64,000 nt of DNA from Archilochus colubris (lineage: Eukaryota; Chordata; Aves; Apodiformes; Trochilidae): contig CM041084.1 in assembly GCA_023079485.1 (NCBI GenBank), positions 36,033,609 to 36,097,608 on the forward strand, written 5' to 3'. The notes under the pieces are model-generated. The model did no database searches and was not told the origin of the DNA. It worked only from the letters and a program-made list of their open reading frames with translations. The translations under genes were made by a program, and so were the position numbers. Positions 39,333 through 58,300 of the stretch are shown one piece after another; within the stretch, counting starts at the first letter, position 1; each line of letters begins with the position of its first letter.

Positions 39333-39360
39333 TTTTTTTTTTTTTTTTTTTTTTTTTTTT
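39333..39360 (+). repeat. T28 homopolymer
   Basis: Twenty-eight consecutive T, the longest homopolymer in the window, in the intron between the CUT1 and CUT2 exons. It reads as A28 on the SATB1 transcript. Confidence 0.95.
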
Positions 39361-40942
39361 GGTAGTAACCAAATCTTGCAAACACTAACTGGGAGGGGAG
39401 TTTTATTTTAGAAACGTAACATACTGAGAACCAGAAACTTGTTTGTCCATATTCCTATCAATAATCAATTTAGTCATTTAGAAAGACCTGAAAAAACAAC
39501 CAAACCACATCCGTCCCCTCCTAGCCTGCCAGGTTCTATCTTCTCATCAAATACAAATTATTACAGTAGCAAGAAGTTCTGGATTAATTCAATTTTTCTA
39601 AACAAAGGACAGGTTGTTATAGAAAGGATAACCAATCTGAAGAGGTTTTCAAAAACATGGAAGCTCATTTCTTCCCCATCAAAACTGAAACAAAAAAATC
39701 TCTTATAACACATTCTCATAAGTACTGTTTTAGCTTGGGAACAAAAATCTTCTTTAATCCTGGTTTAGCTTTTAATATTACATCGTACATTAAAATTCAT
39801 AAAGTAGTTCATTCCAGGCAAAACAAACTACTTTTCAGTTCTGCTCTGCAAATAGCACAGGAGGTACAATAAATGCTGTTGCTTTCAGAACAGCTTTTAT
39901 CAGGACAAGGTTTACTACTCCATTATTACAGTGGCGCCTGGAAGTGCAGTTATAGTTAAGTGTCGGGGTTTCCATTAACTCTCCTCCGTGGTGGTTTTTG
40001 CAGGGGGGGTGAGAGGGTTGCATTTATTATTTTGTTGAGTTTTACTTTCATTAAAATGCAACTTGGCACAAACAGTAACTATCAACCGAAATCTCAAATT
40101 TTGCAGACTTAAAAAGAAAATTTTTGCTGGTGGTGACTTATGGTGTGATTGCATCTTTGAACTCCAGGACTCCACCATCAAGCTTCATGGGATTAGGTGT
40201 TATCTAGAACAATGGAGGTTCACTGGTCCTCAAACACCAGCAAAGCAGCAGCCTCCTCAAGACCAGTCTTCCAAGAGTAACATCCTATCTCTGAAACCCA
40301 AGCTGAGATTGCTTTAGCATGAAGGAAGTGTTATTTATCTGTAGGCAGAGGAAAACCGGGATTATATTCATGAAAATGAAGGTTTTTGTCAATTGAGTAC
40401 CCAGAACTATGACTCATGAAAGATAAGTGGATACTTCTCAAAACATCACCTTGTTAAAATTATCTTCTTCTCTTGACCTTATACATACTCTGTTTTTATA
40501 CAGGATTCTGAGGAGCCCCAAGAGTTAGTGCAAATTTTCTTTGGGGAATATGGGTGGTGAGAGGGATTCTTCCTCAGCTCTGCTGCAAAGGAAATTACTT
40601 GTTCTGAGAAGGAAACATGCAAAACTGTGGGAAAGCTAACAAGTTTTAACCAGAATATTTGGGAAAAGAAAATCTGTGGCTTGGTCAATTGTCTTCATAC
40701 TCTCCCAAACAAAGGACTAAGGAGGAGAGTGCACTCCCACCCCTGGAACTGCCCAATGAGAAGAGGACATCTCTAGCATCTCCCTGGAAAACTCCATCCA
40801 CTCTGAACACAGTTCCACATTCAGCATCCCCTGAAGTATCCCCACATCCTCTTGTTCCCACACAATATGCAAGACTCATCCTCTGAGCTTGACTTAGGGA
40901 TACCCAGAAAGGATGTGATCTGCAAGATGAAGGTGTTGAGGC

Positions 40943-40969
40943 AAAAATAAATAAATAAATAAATAAAAT
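40943..40969 (+). repeat. (AAAT)n microsatellite
   Basis: About six near-perfect AAAT/AATA units in a SATB1 intron. Confidence 0.9.
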
Positions 40970-43900
40970 AGAACAAGAAAGGGTATTTTTTAAGTTTCTG
41001 CTAGATTAGGAAAGTTAAAACTGTGGTATCCATGCAGAATGTGACTGAAGGAAACGCTAATATTATAAACACTACTGCCCCAAGGAAGAGCCAGCCTGAC
41101 AGACAGGCTTCTCCCCCAAAGGTGGTTAGATGAACAGTATCTAAAGGAAAAAAATCTTGTGTACATTGCTGCCTCACTTTCAGTCTGCCAGTGTGGAAGA
41201 CAGTAAGCAGACATTTACAACCTGACCAGCTTACAGGGCTATACACATATCCCAGAAGCTCATGCATTAGAGGCTAATGATTTCAATTAAAAAAAAAAAA
41301 TAAAGTAAGATTTTGCTTTTTTGTTTAAGTCAGAGAGAAAGGGAAAAGTAGGGGGGACAAAGAGCTTCTTAAAGGATTTCAAAAAAGAATTGGAAACAAT
41401 CCAGATACATTAGCTCAAGTAGACACTAGTAAGAATGCTGTAAAAATGAGATAAATTCAACACAGTTCCTTCTAACTCAGGCCCCAGGGTTTATGCTTGG
41501 TAAGTTCTTACTATTCTATCAGACCTCCGAGGTCATGCTTTCTGTTTTTTCATGCAACTATATGCAAAATTCACAGAGAATAAGCTCAGCTGCTAAATGG
41601 TTAAGTCTGCTCTACTGTCTGGCTACCAGTTGGCAACACAAAAATGCAAAATAGATCCTTTTCAGGATGTTTATTTTCACATCCTTCCGAAACTGATAAC
41701 TTGCAATTGCAAAATAAACCTTCATGTGTGGCACATTAGCTCTCATTTTTCATGGTTTCATAGTTTAATTGTTTCAAATGTTACACTGGTCTAAAGATTT
41801 AATATTAAATATGTTGGCTCTTGCGTAAATTCTGTTGTCAGGATAAATGGTCTGTTTTGTCTTTCAATGGTTATCCAAGAAGCTAAGCTAGAAAAATATT
41901 ATGCTGTATTACTGTATAGTGAGCTTTAAAGAATTACTTATAATAAATTCAGTAGTAAGGATGCTAGTAGTTTTATTTCCTTAGTATCAAATATTCAATA
42001 AACTGTGGACATTTTGGGGGTGTAGGGTTTTTTTTTGTTTGCATTAATTTTGCAGTATCCAGGCTATGTTTCTGCTATGATTTGTATAGATACACTTGCC
42101 AGTTCAACAACTGCAACTATTTCATTATTTTTAGCATTCAATACTGTACTTATGTTAATCACACAGATATTTCAATTTGCAAATTTAGGGTTCACAGGGG
42201 GCAAGTGCTACATGTGTTTATAGGTGGGTAGATCTGGTAATGTGTAAAAAGATCATCTAGAATCCCATCTCAGAGGTTCTGACACCCTTGATCCATCCAC
42301 TAAGTGCAACTGTTTCACTGAATAACACAGAACAATACAAGAGCTGGAAAACAACTGTTTTTCCTGTAGACCTAAAGCATTAGTTTATAAGGTTTCCTTG
42401 TTAACCAACCTGTTTTTCTCTTGAAAAGGATTAAAAAAAAAACAATATGATGTTTCCACTTTGAACTGTCATGATTAAGTTAATTATACTCCTGACTACT
42501 ACTAAAAGAATAAAATATAATTATGAACAAGAGCACAGTAGAGACAGATGCCCCCCCTCCAATCCTTAAATTTGGAGTTGCTTTGACAGTTAGGAAAACC
42601 CTTAGGTCTCACTTTCCTTCTGACTGCAAGGGACTTATACACTTTAAAGTGTGAATTAAAACCAATAAAAGGACTACCTCTGACTCCACATCCTTCTGGA
42701 AAGTCCTGTAATTAACTCTGTTCTTTAGCTGTGAAATTGCCCAAGACCACTTGAGACAGAGTGAGACATTAGCTTGGCAGAAAGAGATAAGTTAAGAAAG
42801 AGGTTTAGCCTTTGTTCTGCATTACCTCGGCTGTGGGAGCAGGTACAGATATTAAAACAAACTCAAATGCTATTTTAAACACAGTTATCTATATTTAACT
42901 ACTTCCCTCTAAAGCATCCTTTATCTTGAGGAGTATCTATAGTGGATTTCACAGACTAAACTCAGTTAATGATAACAAAACTAGACTATTAGCACAGTCT
43001 GTTTTTTCTATTAATTTTTTTTTTCTCTTCTTGTGAAAAGCAATGCAGGTCAAAGTGATCTTCTGTCCTCCCTTTTCCTACAGTTGTGTTATTCATTACT
43101 TCAGCATGGTCCTTAGCATCCACTAGCTGCAGGAAAATGAGGAAAATAACCTGGAGGGATGTATAGCATTCAGATTGGGTATAGCATATAGTCACAGACA
43201 CATGCCTAAGCCTGGCTGGGGAAAAACCACTTTGTGTTTGTATCGTCAACCATCACAAAATTCCCACAATGCCAAAATCTTTCTTTGTATAGCAAATCTA
43301 GACTGTAGGTACTGTACAGTTCCCACATGTCTGTATATCAGTATTCTCCTTGCATAGGTACAACCTTGAGCCACAGCAGCGCATAGCATTTAAGAAAAAG
43401 TACGCTGTATTTTGAAGTGTTTCATTCACAACTGTATTTCTTCTTTATGGAAATCCTGTGCATTCCTATGGCTCACAGCTATATTTCTCATGTACCCTAA
43501 AACCAGCATAAGAGGTTTTTTCGTGGACACCAGGACTACACCATCTATCTGACTTCATAATTTTTGAAGAGTTCAACTAAAAGTCCACTACATTTTACAT
43601 AAATCAATAGGAGTTTCATTAGAACAAACATTAAATGAAGTTTTAATGAACTTATCCTAGTCTTTCAGAGCAATGGATAGAACAAGTCTGTTCTGTTTTC
43701 CAGTTGTCTGTAGCTCAACCTGCTGAAAGCATGCCCTGCATCTTCCTTCATCCATCCCTTTAGTTTTACCTGTTATTTTTCTGGAAGATAAGTTTAAGGC
43801 AATGTAATGTACTCATATTTCTATTTTCATTCCCACTCAGTTTCATGGTCCAAATCCTTCAAAAACCCTATCTGGATCTCTTACATTAAACCCAACACCT

Positions 43901-44255
43901 GAGAATTACTGGAAAAACAAAACAAAACAGCTGAAAGTCAGCATGTTCCAGGCCCGGTATATCTTGTATCTCAATAAAACAAGAAAAAAAAACTCTGTAG
44001 GGGCCATAATGGATAGAATTTATCTTAAAATGAGAAAATAGCTAGTAATAAACTGCTGCTATCATCCATTATATTTCTTAAATTTAATTTGTGATATGCA
44101 CTGCAAATAAAGATTCTACAAGCATTTAAAAAAACAAAACAAAATGCAAAAACCCCAACAAAATACCACAACAATAAAAAGAAGAAAAAGCTTTCTTCTT
44201 TTTACGAAAGGTATCACCCAGCAGGGCAGTGAGAAACCCCAAGAAGCAGATCTCA

Positions 44256-44573
<318 letters not shown>

Positions 44574-45639
44574 TTATCAGTCCTCAGTCTTCTTTCCACT
44601 GGGCTGAGAATAACAGCAACAAATGCACTATTCACTCTGCACAGGAATATATTAATTAATGGCATGTTAGGTAACAGAGAGCCTCAGTTGCCTTCATTTT
44701 ATCAAGCATTTGTTTTAGATACAACATAAGCTGAATCTGCCTAAATAGGTCACCTTCCTTTTACTGGCCATGAAAACTTCCAGTCAACAAGACAGTCACA
44801 AGATGTTAAGAATAAGTGAAACACAGATAATTCAAAGGCGTAACACTGGGGTGTTCTCAGGCTTTCCAAACAAAATGCATAGCCAACCTAAATAAATGGC
44901 TTTCCACATTTCTAGCAACTTAAAAGAGAGCTCTTCAAAAGGAAGTGACATCTCATCACTAATCTGAGATGATAAACTCATGAGGTTCCTAATATTTTGA
45001 TGTCTAATGACTAAGTCAGTATTTTTGTTTTGAGAGTCGTATGTTGGAGCTTAACAACGAGTGAGGAAAGTCACTGTTGGGTGCTCCCCCTCCTTCACCT
45101 TCCTTCTCCTCCCACTGTCCACCTCTCCCGACTAGGACACCAACCCAGTTACTGGCCTGGATTATTTGACCTCCTACTGTTCAGGTCCTATTTATAAAGT
45201 CCAGCTACCACTGTTGTCCTTTGACCATTTTCAGAGCACAACAATAGACTGAAGCAAGAATGGGGAACGAGATGAAAACAACAGCATAAAAGGAAACAGG
45301 TCTAGCAGTGAGCTAGAGATGGGCAGGCTGCAGACAACAGGATGCCACCAGCAGCTTGTACAGATCACACCAAGTTTGCTACCTAATCATTTCATCTTGA
45401 TTCTTAGCAATGGAACAGGCCTAGTGGTCTGGGACACCTAGTTACTCTACAAGATGAAATAGTTTTGAAACTGTGAGTGCAACTGCAACTTTAATGTCAA
45501 CAGGTTATTGAAACCTTCCTCTGCCTAATTGTCTTCTTAAATATGTCAGGCATGCAAAATGATCTAGGGTCCTTAAGTAAAAAGATGGTGATAAGTAACG
45601 TTTTGCAAAAGCAAATGTAAACCTCTTGTTAGAACAAAT

Positions 45640-45720
45640 GCTGCTGCCATGCTGAGGGCTTAGGCTCTATGACCTGTCATGGTCCCTTGCAACCCCTAAC
45701 ATTCTGTGATTCTGTATGAC
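45640..45720 (+). mobile_element. Truncated CR1 LINE 3' end
   Basis: The segment TGGTCCCTTGCAACCCCTAA, followed by CATTCTGTGATTCTGTATGA, is a clear version of the CR1 3' terminus ('ggtcccttccaacccc...attctatgattctatga'). It is plus-oriented, opposite to SATB1, and severely 5' truncated, as most avian CR1 copies are. The 5' limit is approximate. Confidence 0.8.
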
Positions 45721-46313
45721 AAGGACAGGGTCTGTAATAACCTTTGTTGCTTGTGTAGCAAAAGAACATGGACGTGATTTTTAAGAAATAACACAACCTA
45801 ATGTTTCCTTTCCCAAAGAGCTGTTCTAAGTTTTTTTGGGAAAATTAAGAGATGAATGGAGGGAGGAAAGGCAGGCAAAAAAAAAAAGCTAAAACTAAGA
45901 GAGGCAATCTTGACTGGACATAACCCTTCCTAAGGTAATGCAGCAGATAGCTATGGACCAAGTATCAGACTCAGTAGAGAAGTCTGATGCTTACAGCAGA
46001 TGGAAGTTGTCACCTCTCTCAAAGGCCCTATCCTGCTAGGCAAAACCCGCTTTATGAAAGTGTTGCTGCACAGCCACTGCTCTCGGGAAGCTGTTCTTGG
46101 GCAGGGGCAGAGCCCACACAGTGCAGCTCTGAGCTCTGCATTTGCCCCTGTTGTCACTCCATCTCTTGGGGGAGATGAGGAAGCAGGTGCTAACCACTGC
46201 CCTGGGGTGAGGGTGGCTCTCACGACCCTCTCTGTGCCTGCACACATAAAAGGTAAATGGGATGAGAAACATGAATAGTCTTTGAAGCCCTAAGCATGAA
46301 AAATAATTTAAAG

Positions 46314-46354
46314 AATAAAATAAATAAATAAATAAAATAAAATAAAATAAATAA
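46314..46354 (+). repeat. (AAAT)/(AAAAT) microsatellite
   Basis: A compound AAAT and AAAAT simple repeat of about 41 bp inside the intron that splits CUT1. Confidence 0.9.
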
Positions 46355-49300
46355 TTTCTTGGGCATACTTTCTTACCACTATTCTTCATCCCTCCTCTTT
46401 TCTGATATCCACGCAGAGACTACTTAAAAGGTAAATAAATTAGTTCCAGAGAAAAAAAAGGCAATTCAGTGGAGGATAAGTTTTAATTTTTTTTCTAAAT
46501 TATTAGTTTAGTAATAAACTCACATTAATGGATACATAAACTGAATTATTGTCTACTTTTTTTTTTCCTACTTCTACACACTTAAACCCACATTTACCAT
46601 TGTTTGCCAATGGTAGGGTTACACGACCCATCCTCCAAGGGACTAAAAAAAAAAAATATAAAAAATTGTTTTGTGCCACGGGAGACAAGGCAAAGCTGTC
46701 TGCAGAGCACAGGATGTAGGATGGAGGTGTAAACACATGTGATTTCTGACTGCTACTATTTTGAAAACAACCATACTAGGATTAAAAAGTATAAAGAACA
46801 ACTAAACTGGAGTGATCACAGGCAGGAGAGAACTCCTTACTAACAGCCAGCCTACTGTTAGCCACAGGAAATGTCCTTGAAAAATACTTTAGCCCATAAT
46901 ATAAAATATTTCTTTGTATAAGCCTTTGCAACATAGTGAGCATCTAAAAAAAGCAGAAAAGGCTGGTTTTCTTCTATAACTTCCCCCCACTCCCCAGTCA
47001 ACTAAGTAAAAAAAAAGAAAATTGTTTGGGTTTGTTTGGGTTTTTTTTTCAGTTTTCCTGTATTTGACAGATAACCATTGCTGCAGGACACCTCTTGGTG
47101 ATTACAAATGCCATTAAGTGTGCATTCCCCTCTCCTCCCCCACCACTGTCATGACTTTCTGCATGAGCTTGGAGCAGAGGATACAGATGCAGAGAAAGGA
47201 AGGGAAATGAGAGAGAGCTGGGAGAAGGCAAGGAGGAGGTGTTTGCTTATAGGAGCTTTGAACCTAAAGGTCAGAATATGTGAGGAAATAACAGAAAAAC
47301 AACAAGTAGTACCAGGTGCAGGCAAAGACTTACAATAGAGTTTGCCTGCTTCAAGTATTACTTCATTGCTACTGCTTCAATTTTCTGGGCACAAAACTAC
47401 TGCTAAATATTGTCAGGCAAGATGAAAAATGGAAAAATCCTAGAAAGAAAACATCAGTTCTCACAGATCCTGCCCCATCCTGACATGCAGAGATTTACTG
47501 TTCATTTTATCAGGTTTGAACTGGTTTGCCAAGATCCAAGCCTTGGTGTGGTCTCCTGGTACTGATGAATAAAAGCTAAATGCTATTCTGCACAGATACT
47601 ATAAACAATGCAGGCTCAGAGTCCTCCTCTCTTTTCCTTCCTTATATTCTTTTCACATTGGAAATGTATTTTCTTAAAATGTTACCAGGTCCAATTGATA
47701 AAAAGAAAGTTTACACGCCATCACAAGTATAATTCATTACTAATTGCACAAAAATGTTCAATAAATATTATCAAGGCTTTCAAAAGCTAATTATGAATTC
47801 TTTAAAACTGGAGATAAACGAAAGTGTCTGCCAATATGAACAAAAGCTATGCCTGTCTGGCCCCCCGTTCGTCTCCTCTTTGAGTGTAATCACTGATTCA
47901 AATAGATTTTATCAGCCTGACAGAACTTCAAAGCTTCCAGAAGAAAAATGCAATTTGCCCAAACCACCCCAAAACATGCAGAACATCCTGGAACGCTCCC
48001 CTTTTGCGTTGCAGGGTGCTCCCACCCCATGTCCAGGTGGAAGATTATTTGCAAGCTCCACCCACAAGCCTGGATCCCTGCCAAGTAAGTTATAAGCAGA
48101 CACATTTATCTATGTCCCTTAGTAGCAAGAGGAGAGCTGTCATGATAGTGTAATAGCACCTTTTTACCTTTTATTCAATAGTGATATGGATAGCGTGCTT
48201 TTTCTTAAATTACACTACGAAGAATTATATGAATACAGTGGCAATTTCTGTTATACTTAAGCAGGCAAATTTCTCTCTACCACATAATTTACAGAACTCA
48301 AATTCAATAAAACATTACATGATGGTCCATTACTGTTATCAATTTTGAATAATCCATCTTCATTTTTCATTTTACTGGAAAATAAAGTGTGCCAAAGACA
48401 AAGTGGAATTAAAAAAAAAAAAAAAATGCCTGAGAAGGTGGTTTGTGTAAACTTAGATTTTGGTTTAAAATTACACAGAGCAGTTTACTGCATCCAAGTG
48501 TTCTCCCTAGAAATAGCAACTGCCCAGAATTATCATGAACACAGGCCTAAATTCAGAGAAGTTTTCACAGATGAGAAAAGGCATTATACATGACCAAAAG
48601 GAAACATAACACAGCAGCTAATATTTTAAACAAGCATAGGGGTGAAACAGAAAGGAGGAGGAGAGAAAAGGTATCTGCAGAAACACTGAGAAGCACTCAA
48701 AAACCTTGAGATGAAAAACTGTAACTGGTGCGAAGAAGAAAAATTATAACAATCAGATATGGCAAAAGTAGCAAAAAGCACTCCCCCTCCTTTTGTGGAG
48801 ATGGAACTGAGAGGTCACCTCCATACATCAGCACCCAAGTTCATTCAGCAAACGTTATGGTTGAAAGTGTGCGCAAATAGCAACAAGCAGCCCCGAGTCA
48901 CAGTTCCAACCACAACCATGACTAACACAATCCCTTCCTCACGCAGGACCTGCACGTCACCCTGCTGTGCACCAGGTTAAGCTATGCCTTCAAGTCAAAT
49001 GTCAGCTTTGCTTGTGGGAACCCAAGCTTTCCGTTTCCTGACTCGTGTTTACATTTACAGACAGCGAGACAGAAATGGCAGAGGAGTTTGTTTATTTGGT
49101 TAGGGCTACCAAGGTGGTTCAGCCCAACAAATCCGATGCTCTGCTCTCAATAAGAACAAAACAGTGTAGAGAACCTCCCAGATTAATTGCAAATTTGCAG
49201 GGGTGGGCTGAGTCTCTCTGCTGATGGGAGGCAGCTGTGGGGCATCGTGCTCTGGGGGGCTGGCTGCCACCATGCACTGGCACTGTCACCCCACGGCAGC

Positions 49301-52214
49301 CCAGTGCCACCCAGGTCAGCAAGCTCATCATAAATGCTTACTTTCTGGCCAGCAGAGCACAGGAAAATACTGAACTTGCTCTTTTGAGCAGAGGTGTCTG
49401 CACAGTGCACTGACATCAGCTGGAAAAAATATTGTTTATTAATTCAGTCAAATGGCAACTGAAATACTTGCCGCTCAATTTACCAAAATTACCCAGAGAG
49501 AGACCAGTAGACACATTCAGTAGCTATGCTTGAGGTGAAACTCTGATCTGCTCTCACAAATCCTCACTCAACAAACTTTTCCTCAGTGCATCACAAAGAG
49601 TTGCTAACAGGATTCAAGCTGTTTCTTTGCAGCTGGTGTGCTGGAATCACAAGTGCTGAAGGACAAATAGAACTTCAGACCCCACTGTGCTCTGAAGCCT
49701 TCCTAGAAGGCCCACTGAGAAATTTTGCATGGGGAGAGCTGCTCTACTCTCCAAAATCACTTCTGCTTCCTACAACAATTGTTCTATTGTATCTATAGAG
49801 ATGCTAATTTTCATTCAAGTAATAGCTATCTTGGACACCGCTTTGATTAAACTTTGCAAGGCGCATTCCTGAGAACTACATGGTTTTGAAACTTCCATTT
49901 TGAAGTTAAGAGTAGGGGGGAAGTTATCCAGAAGACATTAAGGACATCCTTTTAATTTTCTGAGTTCTGGCTGAGAGATTTTTTTTTCCTGCCTTGTAAA
50001 TAGATGATAAATAAAAAAAAAAACAACAACAAAAACTACCCTTCTTTTCAGGACAATTTTTACCAAATTATTTCCTTTGGACTGGGAAGAAGCAGAAATG
50101 TTTCTAATTGACATTCTTCTAGAAATTATTGGAAATTAGGGCGATATGTTGAATTACCATGTTAAACTGGTATAACCTCTTTTTCCCAACCAAAGACCCT
50201 CACCCAATTCTGTATTCATACTGCAGAGCACAAGTCTGTAAAACAAGAGGTTTCAGCACCTTGAGCCAATTTAACCAAAGTCCGTATTTACTGCAAAAAC
50301 ATTAAGTCAAATTACTCTTAGTTTGTAGCTCTCTTCCTTTCTTAACTTTCACACTGAAAGTAAATCTCTCTTTCATCTGAGACTGTATCTCAACATCAGG
50401 GGGTTTTGGCGTAGAACTCCTAACTGGTTTCAGTGAGATCTTCTGCCTTCAGAAACTGATGGCATTATATGGTCCCTGGACACGGCTCAAATATGCTTAT
50501 GACAGTCTCAAAAATGTCAGTGGTAAGCCTGAGTTAGCTTTTTATCTCAGAAAACAGTAGATGAATTTAAACAAGCGTTTTCTCTTGCTCTAGCCAGGAA
50601 AAAAAAAAAAAAAGAAAGAAAAAAAAGAGACAAAGATACTATATCCATATTAGAAAATAACGTCTAAATAACATCAGTTATTCGAGTGCTGCTCACTTAA
50701 GTAAAATGTGACAGATCATTGAATAGTCTGAGATAAATTCTGAACTACAGCAAGCAAAACAAATTTAAATGCTTCCTTATAAGAATCACAGGTATCTCTA
50801 CTTGTATTAGGTGTTTCTGTGGGTAAAACTAGCAATTTTCAGTTTTGCAAAGGTGAAATGTGGCCACATCAAATTCCCCTGGATTCAACGGGGCTTTGCT
50901 TCATACGAAAAGTAATCTATTTTTTGGAAACACTGAGGCTAATATTGCCTAGGCTTCTAGTATTCTTTTCTGTTCCTTATGTTTGCTACAATAAATAACC
51001 AATACTAGAAAATGTTATGTATCTAGCTGCAAACACTTAGCTGACTAACTAACACAATTTGTAGGATACATGGAAACTACTCTGTAGTCTTCCAAGAAAA
51101 TTTGGTTGAAAATTGCCCAAATATATTACATAGGTATTTCATATCTCTTAATGGGATTTGTTTTCAGCATTCATTTTGGGGCTTCCTTCCACATTTTGAG
51201 TCATTTTGAATACATTTTACCAAGTTGGTTAATCAAAACATCTGTGGAAGAAACATCAATTTCAAGAGAAGCCAAAATTATAATTTTTTTTTTTTATTTT
51301 ACTATATTGTACAATGGACAAACACTTGTTCCTTACATATAAAAACTTGGGGATCCAAAGCAAATTTACCTACATCCTTTAAAAATATTTCCTTTAAAAA
51401 AAAGAACCTATATTATTTTCTGTTAAAACAGACTTCTATAATTTTGAGATATTATTTGCACTGGATATACTGGCATTTCTTTGATAATTTCTGCTTGATT
51501 AAATTCCACGCAACATGGCATTAAGCTAAATTCATAGAGCAGAATAAATTATAACAGGGTTAGCTTCTAAAACAGGTGTAAAAACTAACACATTTTAGTG
51601 TTACTTATCAGCTTTGCTGGGGCTAATTTTTTCTGCATTGAAGAGACGAAGTATATGTTCTGACGTGGACATTGGCAATCTCAGCAGCTACTGTTCTTGC
51701 AACAAATTACAAAAATACCTGAAAAGAGTAGATGATCTAAAAATAAAGCTTTTTTTTTTATCTTTTCAGAAGCCTGCAAAGATGTTATTTAAACTTTCAC
51801 AAGAAAATAATAAAAATAAATGCAAAGAAGAATAAAAGACCTCAGGTACACCTGTGAGAGAAGATAGGTTGTTCAGTCCATGCATGTGGTCAGTACAGGT
51901 ATACCTTTGCAACAGAAAAGGCAATCTGTTGGGTGACTTTGTAAGTGGTTCTGCACAGAGCTGTTCATGTCCTTTCCATGGCATTAAGTTTAAGATATTC
52001 ATACACCATCACAACCGGAGAGGAATCAAGGCATCTCTTAAGAACAGGGGGCATTGCCACAAACCAACCATTGAAGACTTCTGTACTGTACCCACACGGT
52101 CCTGCAAGGAAGCTTGGTTCCCTCACAGGAGCTAAGTGACAAGACAGAAATGAGGAGAGAGACTGAGGTGGTGATAATTACTAAACAGAGAGAAAGAATG
52201 GGCTCTTAGACATT

Positions 52215-55366
<3,152 letters not shown>

Positions 55367-58300
55367 TCAAAGCACAAATTATTTCAAGTGCTGTAACCAT
55401 TATATTTGAAGAGTTTAAGAACCATATTGCATTTTTAATCTTACTGTGCAAAGAATTTTAAAAAAAACCAACCTCATGACTATTCTGTGATTACTAAAGC
55501 ACGAAAACAAACTGAGGTATATTGTAAATCGGAGCAAAAAGAGCAGATGTATTAAGAAAAGGACAAAGTTACTAATTAAGAAATATCAGGCAATGGGATA
55601 GACTCTGGGCAGAAGAGGCTGATCTTGAAAGTGCATTTTATTCTGCTTTTAAATGTGACTGACCCTTCACACAGCCACACAAGTTTACAATACACTGAAT
55701 CAAAAAATGCAAGCAATGTCCCAAGTTACCCATGTCCAATCCCTTTGTACCACTCATCATAGGACAGACCCTGGAAAACCATAGGATTAAAGTTTATCTG
55801 AATGACTTACTAGTAGGATAAAATAAGGAGGTTTATGTAGTAGAATAATAGCTATGTAACAATCCAAAACAAACCCAGACTTGACTTTCCTAAACAGGGT
55901 ATTTCGAGTGATTCACAAAAACAGGCTTATGAAAATCTCTTCTTGTCATATCTAATTCTGTAACTGAGTATTAGCTGTAAAACAGACCAGAGAATGACAG
56001 ACAATTTTCCTCAAAGGTTCTCAAGATATCAGATAGTTATAGTGAGAAATTTACCTTCTGCTCAATTTTGACCAATTTTAAAATAGTAGAGTTTACAATG
56101 CATAAAACTTTCAATTCCCTTATGTTCTTTTGCAAAATCAATTAAAACTAAGCCTTGTAAAATGCTCCGACTTCAAAATTATGCTCAGTATATGATGTAT
56201 GAATAACAAAATTAGCAAATGTAATTTCAATAGGCTGAACTTTGCCACCACTTAGATTTCTATGTGGAAAGCAGTTACTTTAAATTTAACTACAGGAATT
56301 GTCCAGCGTATTGAGAAAATATTGACAGTCAAGAAGACAAAGCACTGATTACTATATTTCTTCATTATTCAGTATGTAACATTTAACTACAATTGTGCTG
56401 TCTTAGAATCAATGTACAGCACCAAGTCTTTGCTATACAAACTGCAATAACCACTGGATAAAAGTTTGGAGTAAAAATGCAATAAATATTACAAGTCTTC
56501 TTTTATAAGGTTCGTTCAACTTCTGAGTCAAAAAGCCCTGATTATTGATCTTAGTGAAATTCATTATAATGATTTTCTAACATATTACTCAGTAACAAGC
56601 TATTTCTGGAGGCTCAGAACTGCTAGAAGGAGGCAGCATTATTTATGCCAAATGTGGATACCCTCTACTCACCAGGCAGCTATTTTAATATTTCTCTGAA
56701 TCACCAGAATTCTTACCATTCCTTGATACTAATTTGGCATTTCTAAAATCAGCTAGAAGCCTTTTGTCAGTGGTATGAAAGGTGAATGAAATCTTAATAG
56801 ACTACTGCAATTCTAGCCTGAATGACCTGAATCAAGCTCAGGTAAACCCAATTTCAATTTTCAATATAGTAGCAGTATCATTAATGTCTAATACTTACAA
56901 AATTGTTGTTTAAAATCTTTTACAGAATAAACCATTTTAAACACAGGCACATGATACCTATGGTGTGATTTTAAAAGTCTTTTGGATCTGAACTAGTAAA
57001 TCACATGAATGCAGTTACTGTCTATGTAAAACCTGCAAATCTGTACCTGCAAAATGGGAAACTGCACATGTAATAGGCCACCACCCCATGTTAACTTGTA
57101 CATATGTTGTGAACGTCATTTAGAATTTCAGGATGGTTTTCTCTCATTTTACTTTGCCCCTTTCAGATGTCTTCTCCTGCCCAAGTAACTTTAGTAAGTA
57201 TGACAACATGTATGTCAATAGTAATTCCAGTAAATTACTTAATACTGATGAAGATGTTTATCTAGGATTTCCTAGTCCTCCCTTCCATGTCATTTTAAAA
57301 AGAAGATATGCCAGTGACATGGCACTTTGTGACATGCTCTGCTTCTTTAGGAATAAAATTAATGCAGTTACTTTATTTTACAAGCAGATAGGAGACAGGT
57401 CTGTTTAAATAACACTGCTAAAAATTTTAGCTTCTTAGATACAACGTGAATTTCAGGCTCTGATGGCTAGTATTAGGATTTTACTCAGCTCTTCCAAGCA
57501 GACAAAAAAAACCCAACAAAACAACCACTAAAATCTGCAGACACTATCAATGCATTTTAAAATTAATATTATCCTTCTTTTTCTTTGAGAACACTTCATG
57601 CAAATATTCAAGTGATATTACCCACGCTAAGAATCCTCATCATGAGGAATCAATGATTTATTTACTAATTCACTGAAGGCAAAGTTTTACAAGCCAGATA
57701 AAATATTACTACCTTGTTAACTCAGAAAATAACTTGACAACATTGAATTTCATTGTTTCTATGCTTTATTTATTATGGTGTCATCAAACGTGCAGTCACG
57801 TCAGTGCAGAGAAATGCACTTTGCAATAGAAATTCCTGTAGAATTCCTGTATCTTTTAATGGCAATGTACACATATAAATGCCCACTATGCTTAGAGCCT
57901 GAAACTGAAGATTAATCCTATGAGTTAGTGGTCTTCAGAGATTCACGATCTCGACTGGAGACATATTGAAGGTATTTTATTTCCTGGATCATTAGATGTG
58001 AAGAGCTCCCCATGTCTTGGCTTATACTTATCAATAATCAACATGAAAATTATTTTATTTAAAGTACATCATATTCATATGTACTAGTGTACGTAGGCAT
58101 TCCTTATCTGTGAAGCTGAGGTAGATGCTTTCCATGTACATAAATCATAAAAATACTGAAATGCATCACATTCATCACTCATAATCTGGTTTCTTTTCAC
58201 ATGTCACAAATCATCAGAATGCAAAATCTGGTCACAAATCTGACGTATTAATGTATTCTGTCCTTGATATTAAGTTGCAAGACTTCAAGATCCCAAATTT

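Noticed and set aside
47754..48095. 113-codon plus-strand open frame
   Set aside because: Intronic to SATB1, no family resemblance, no supporting splice or promoter signals.
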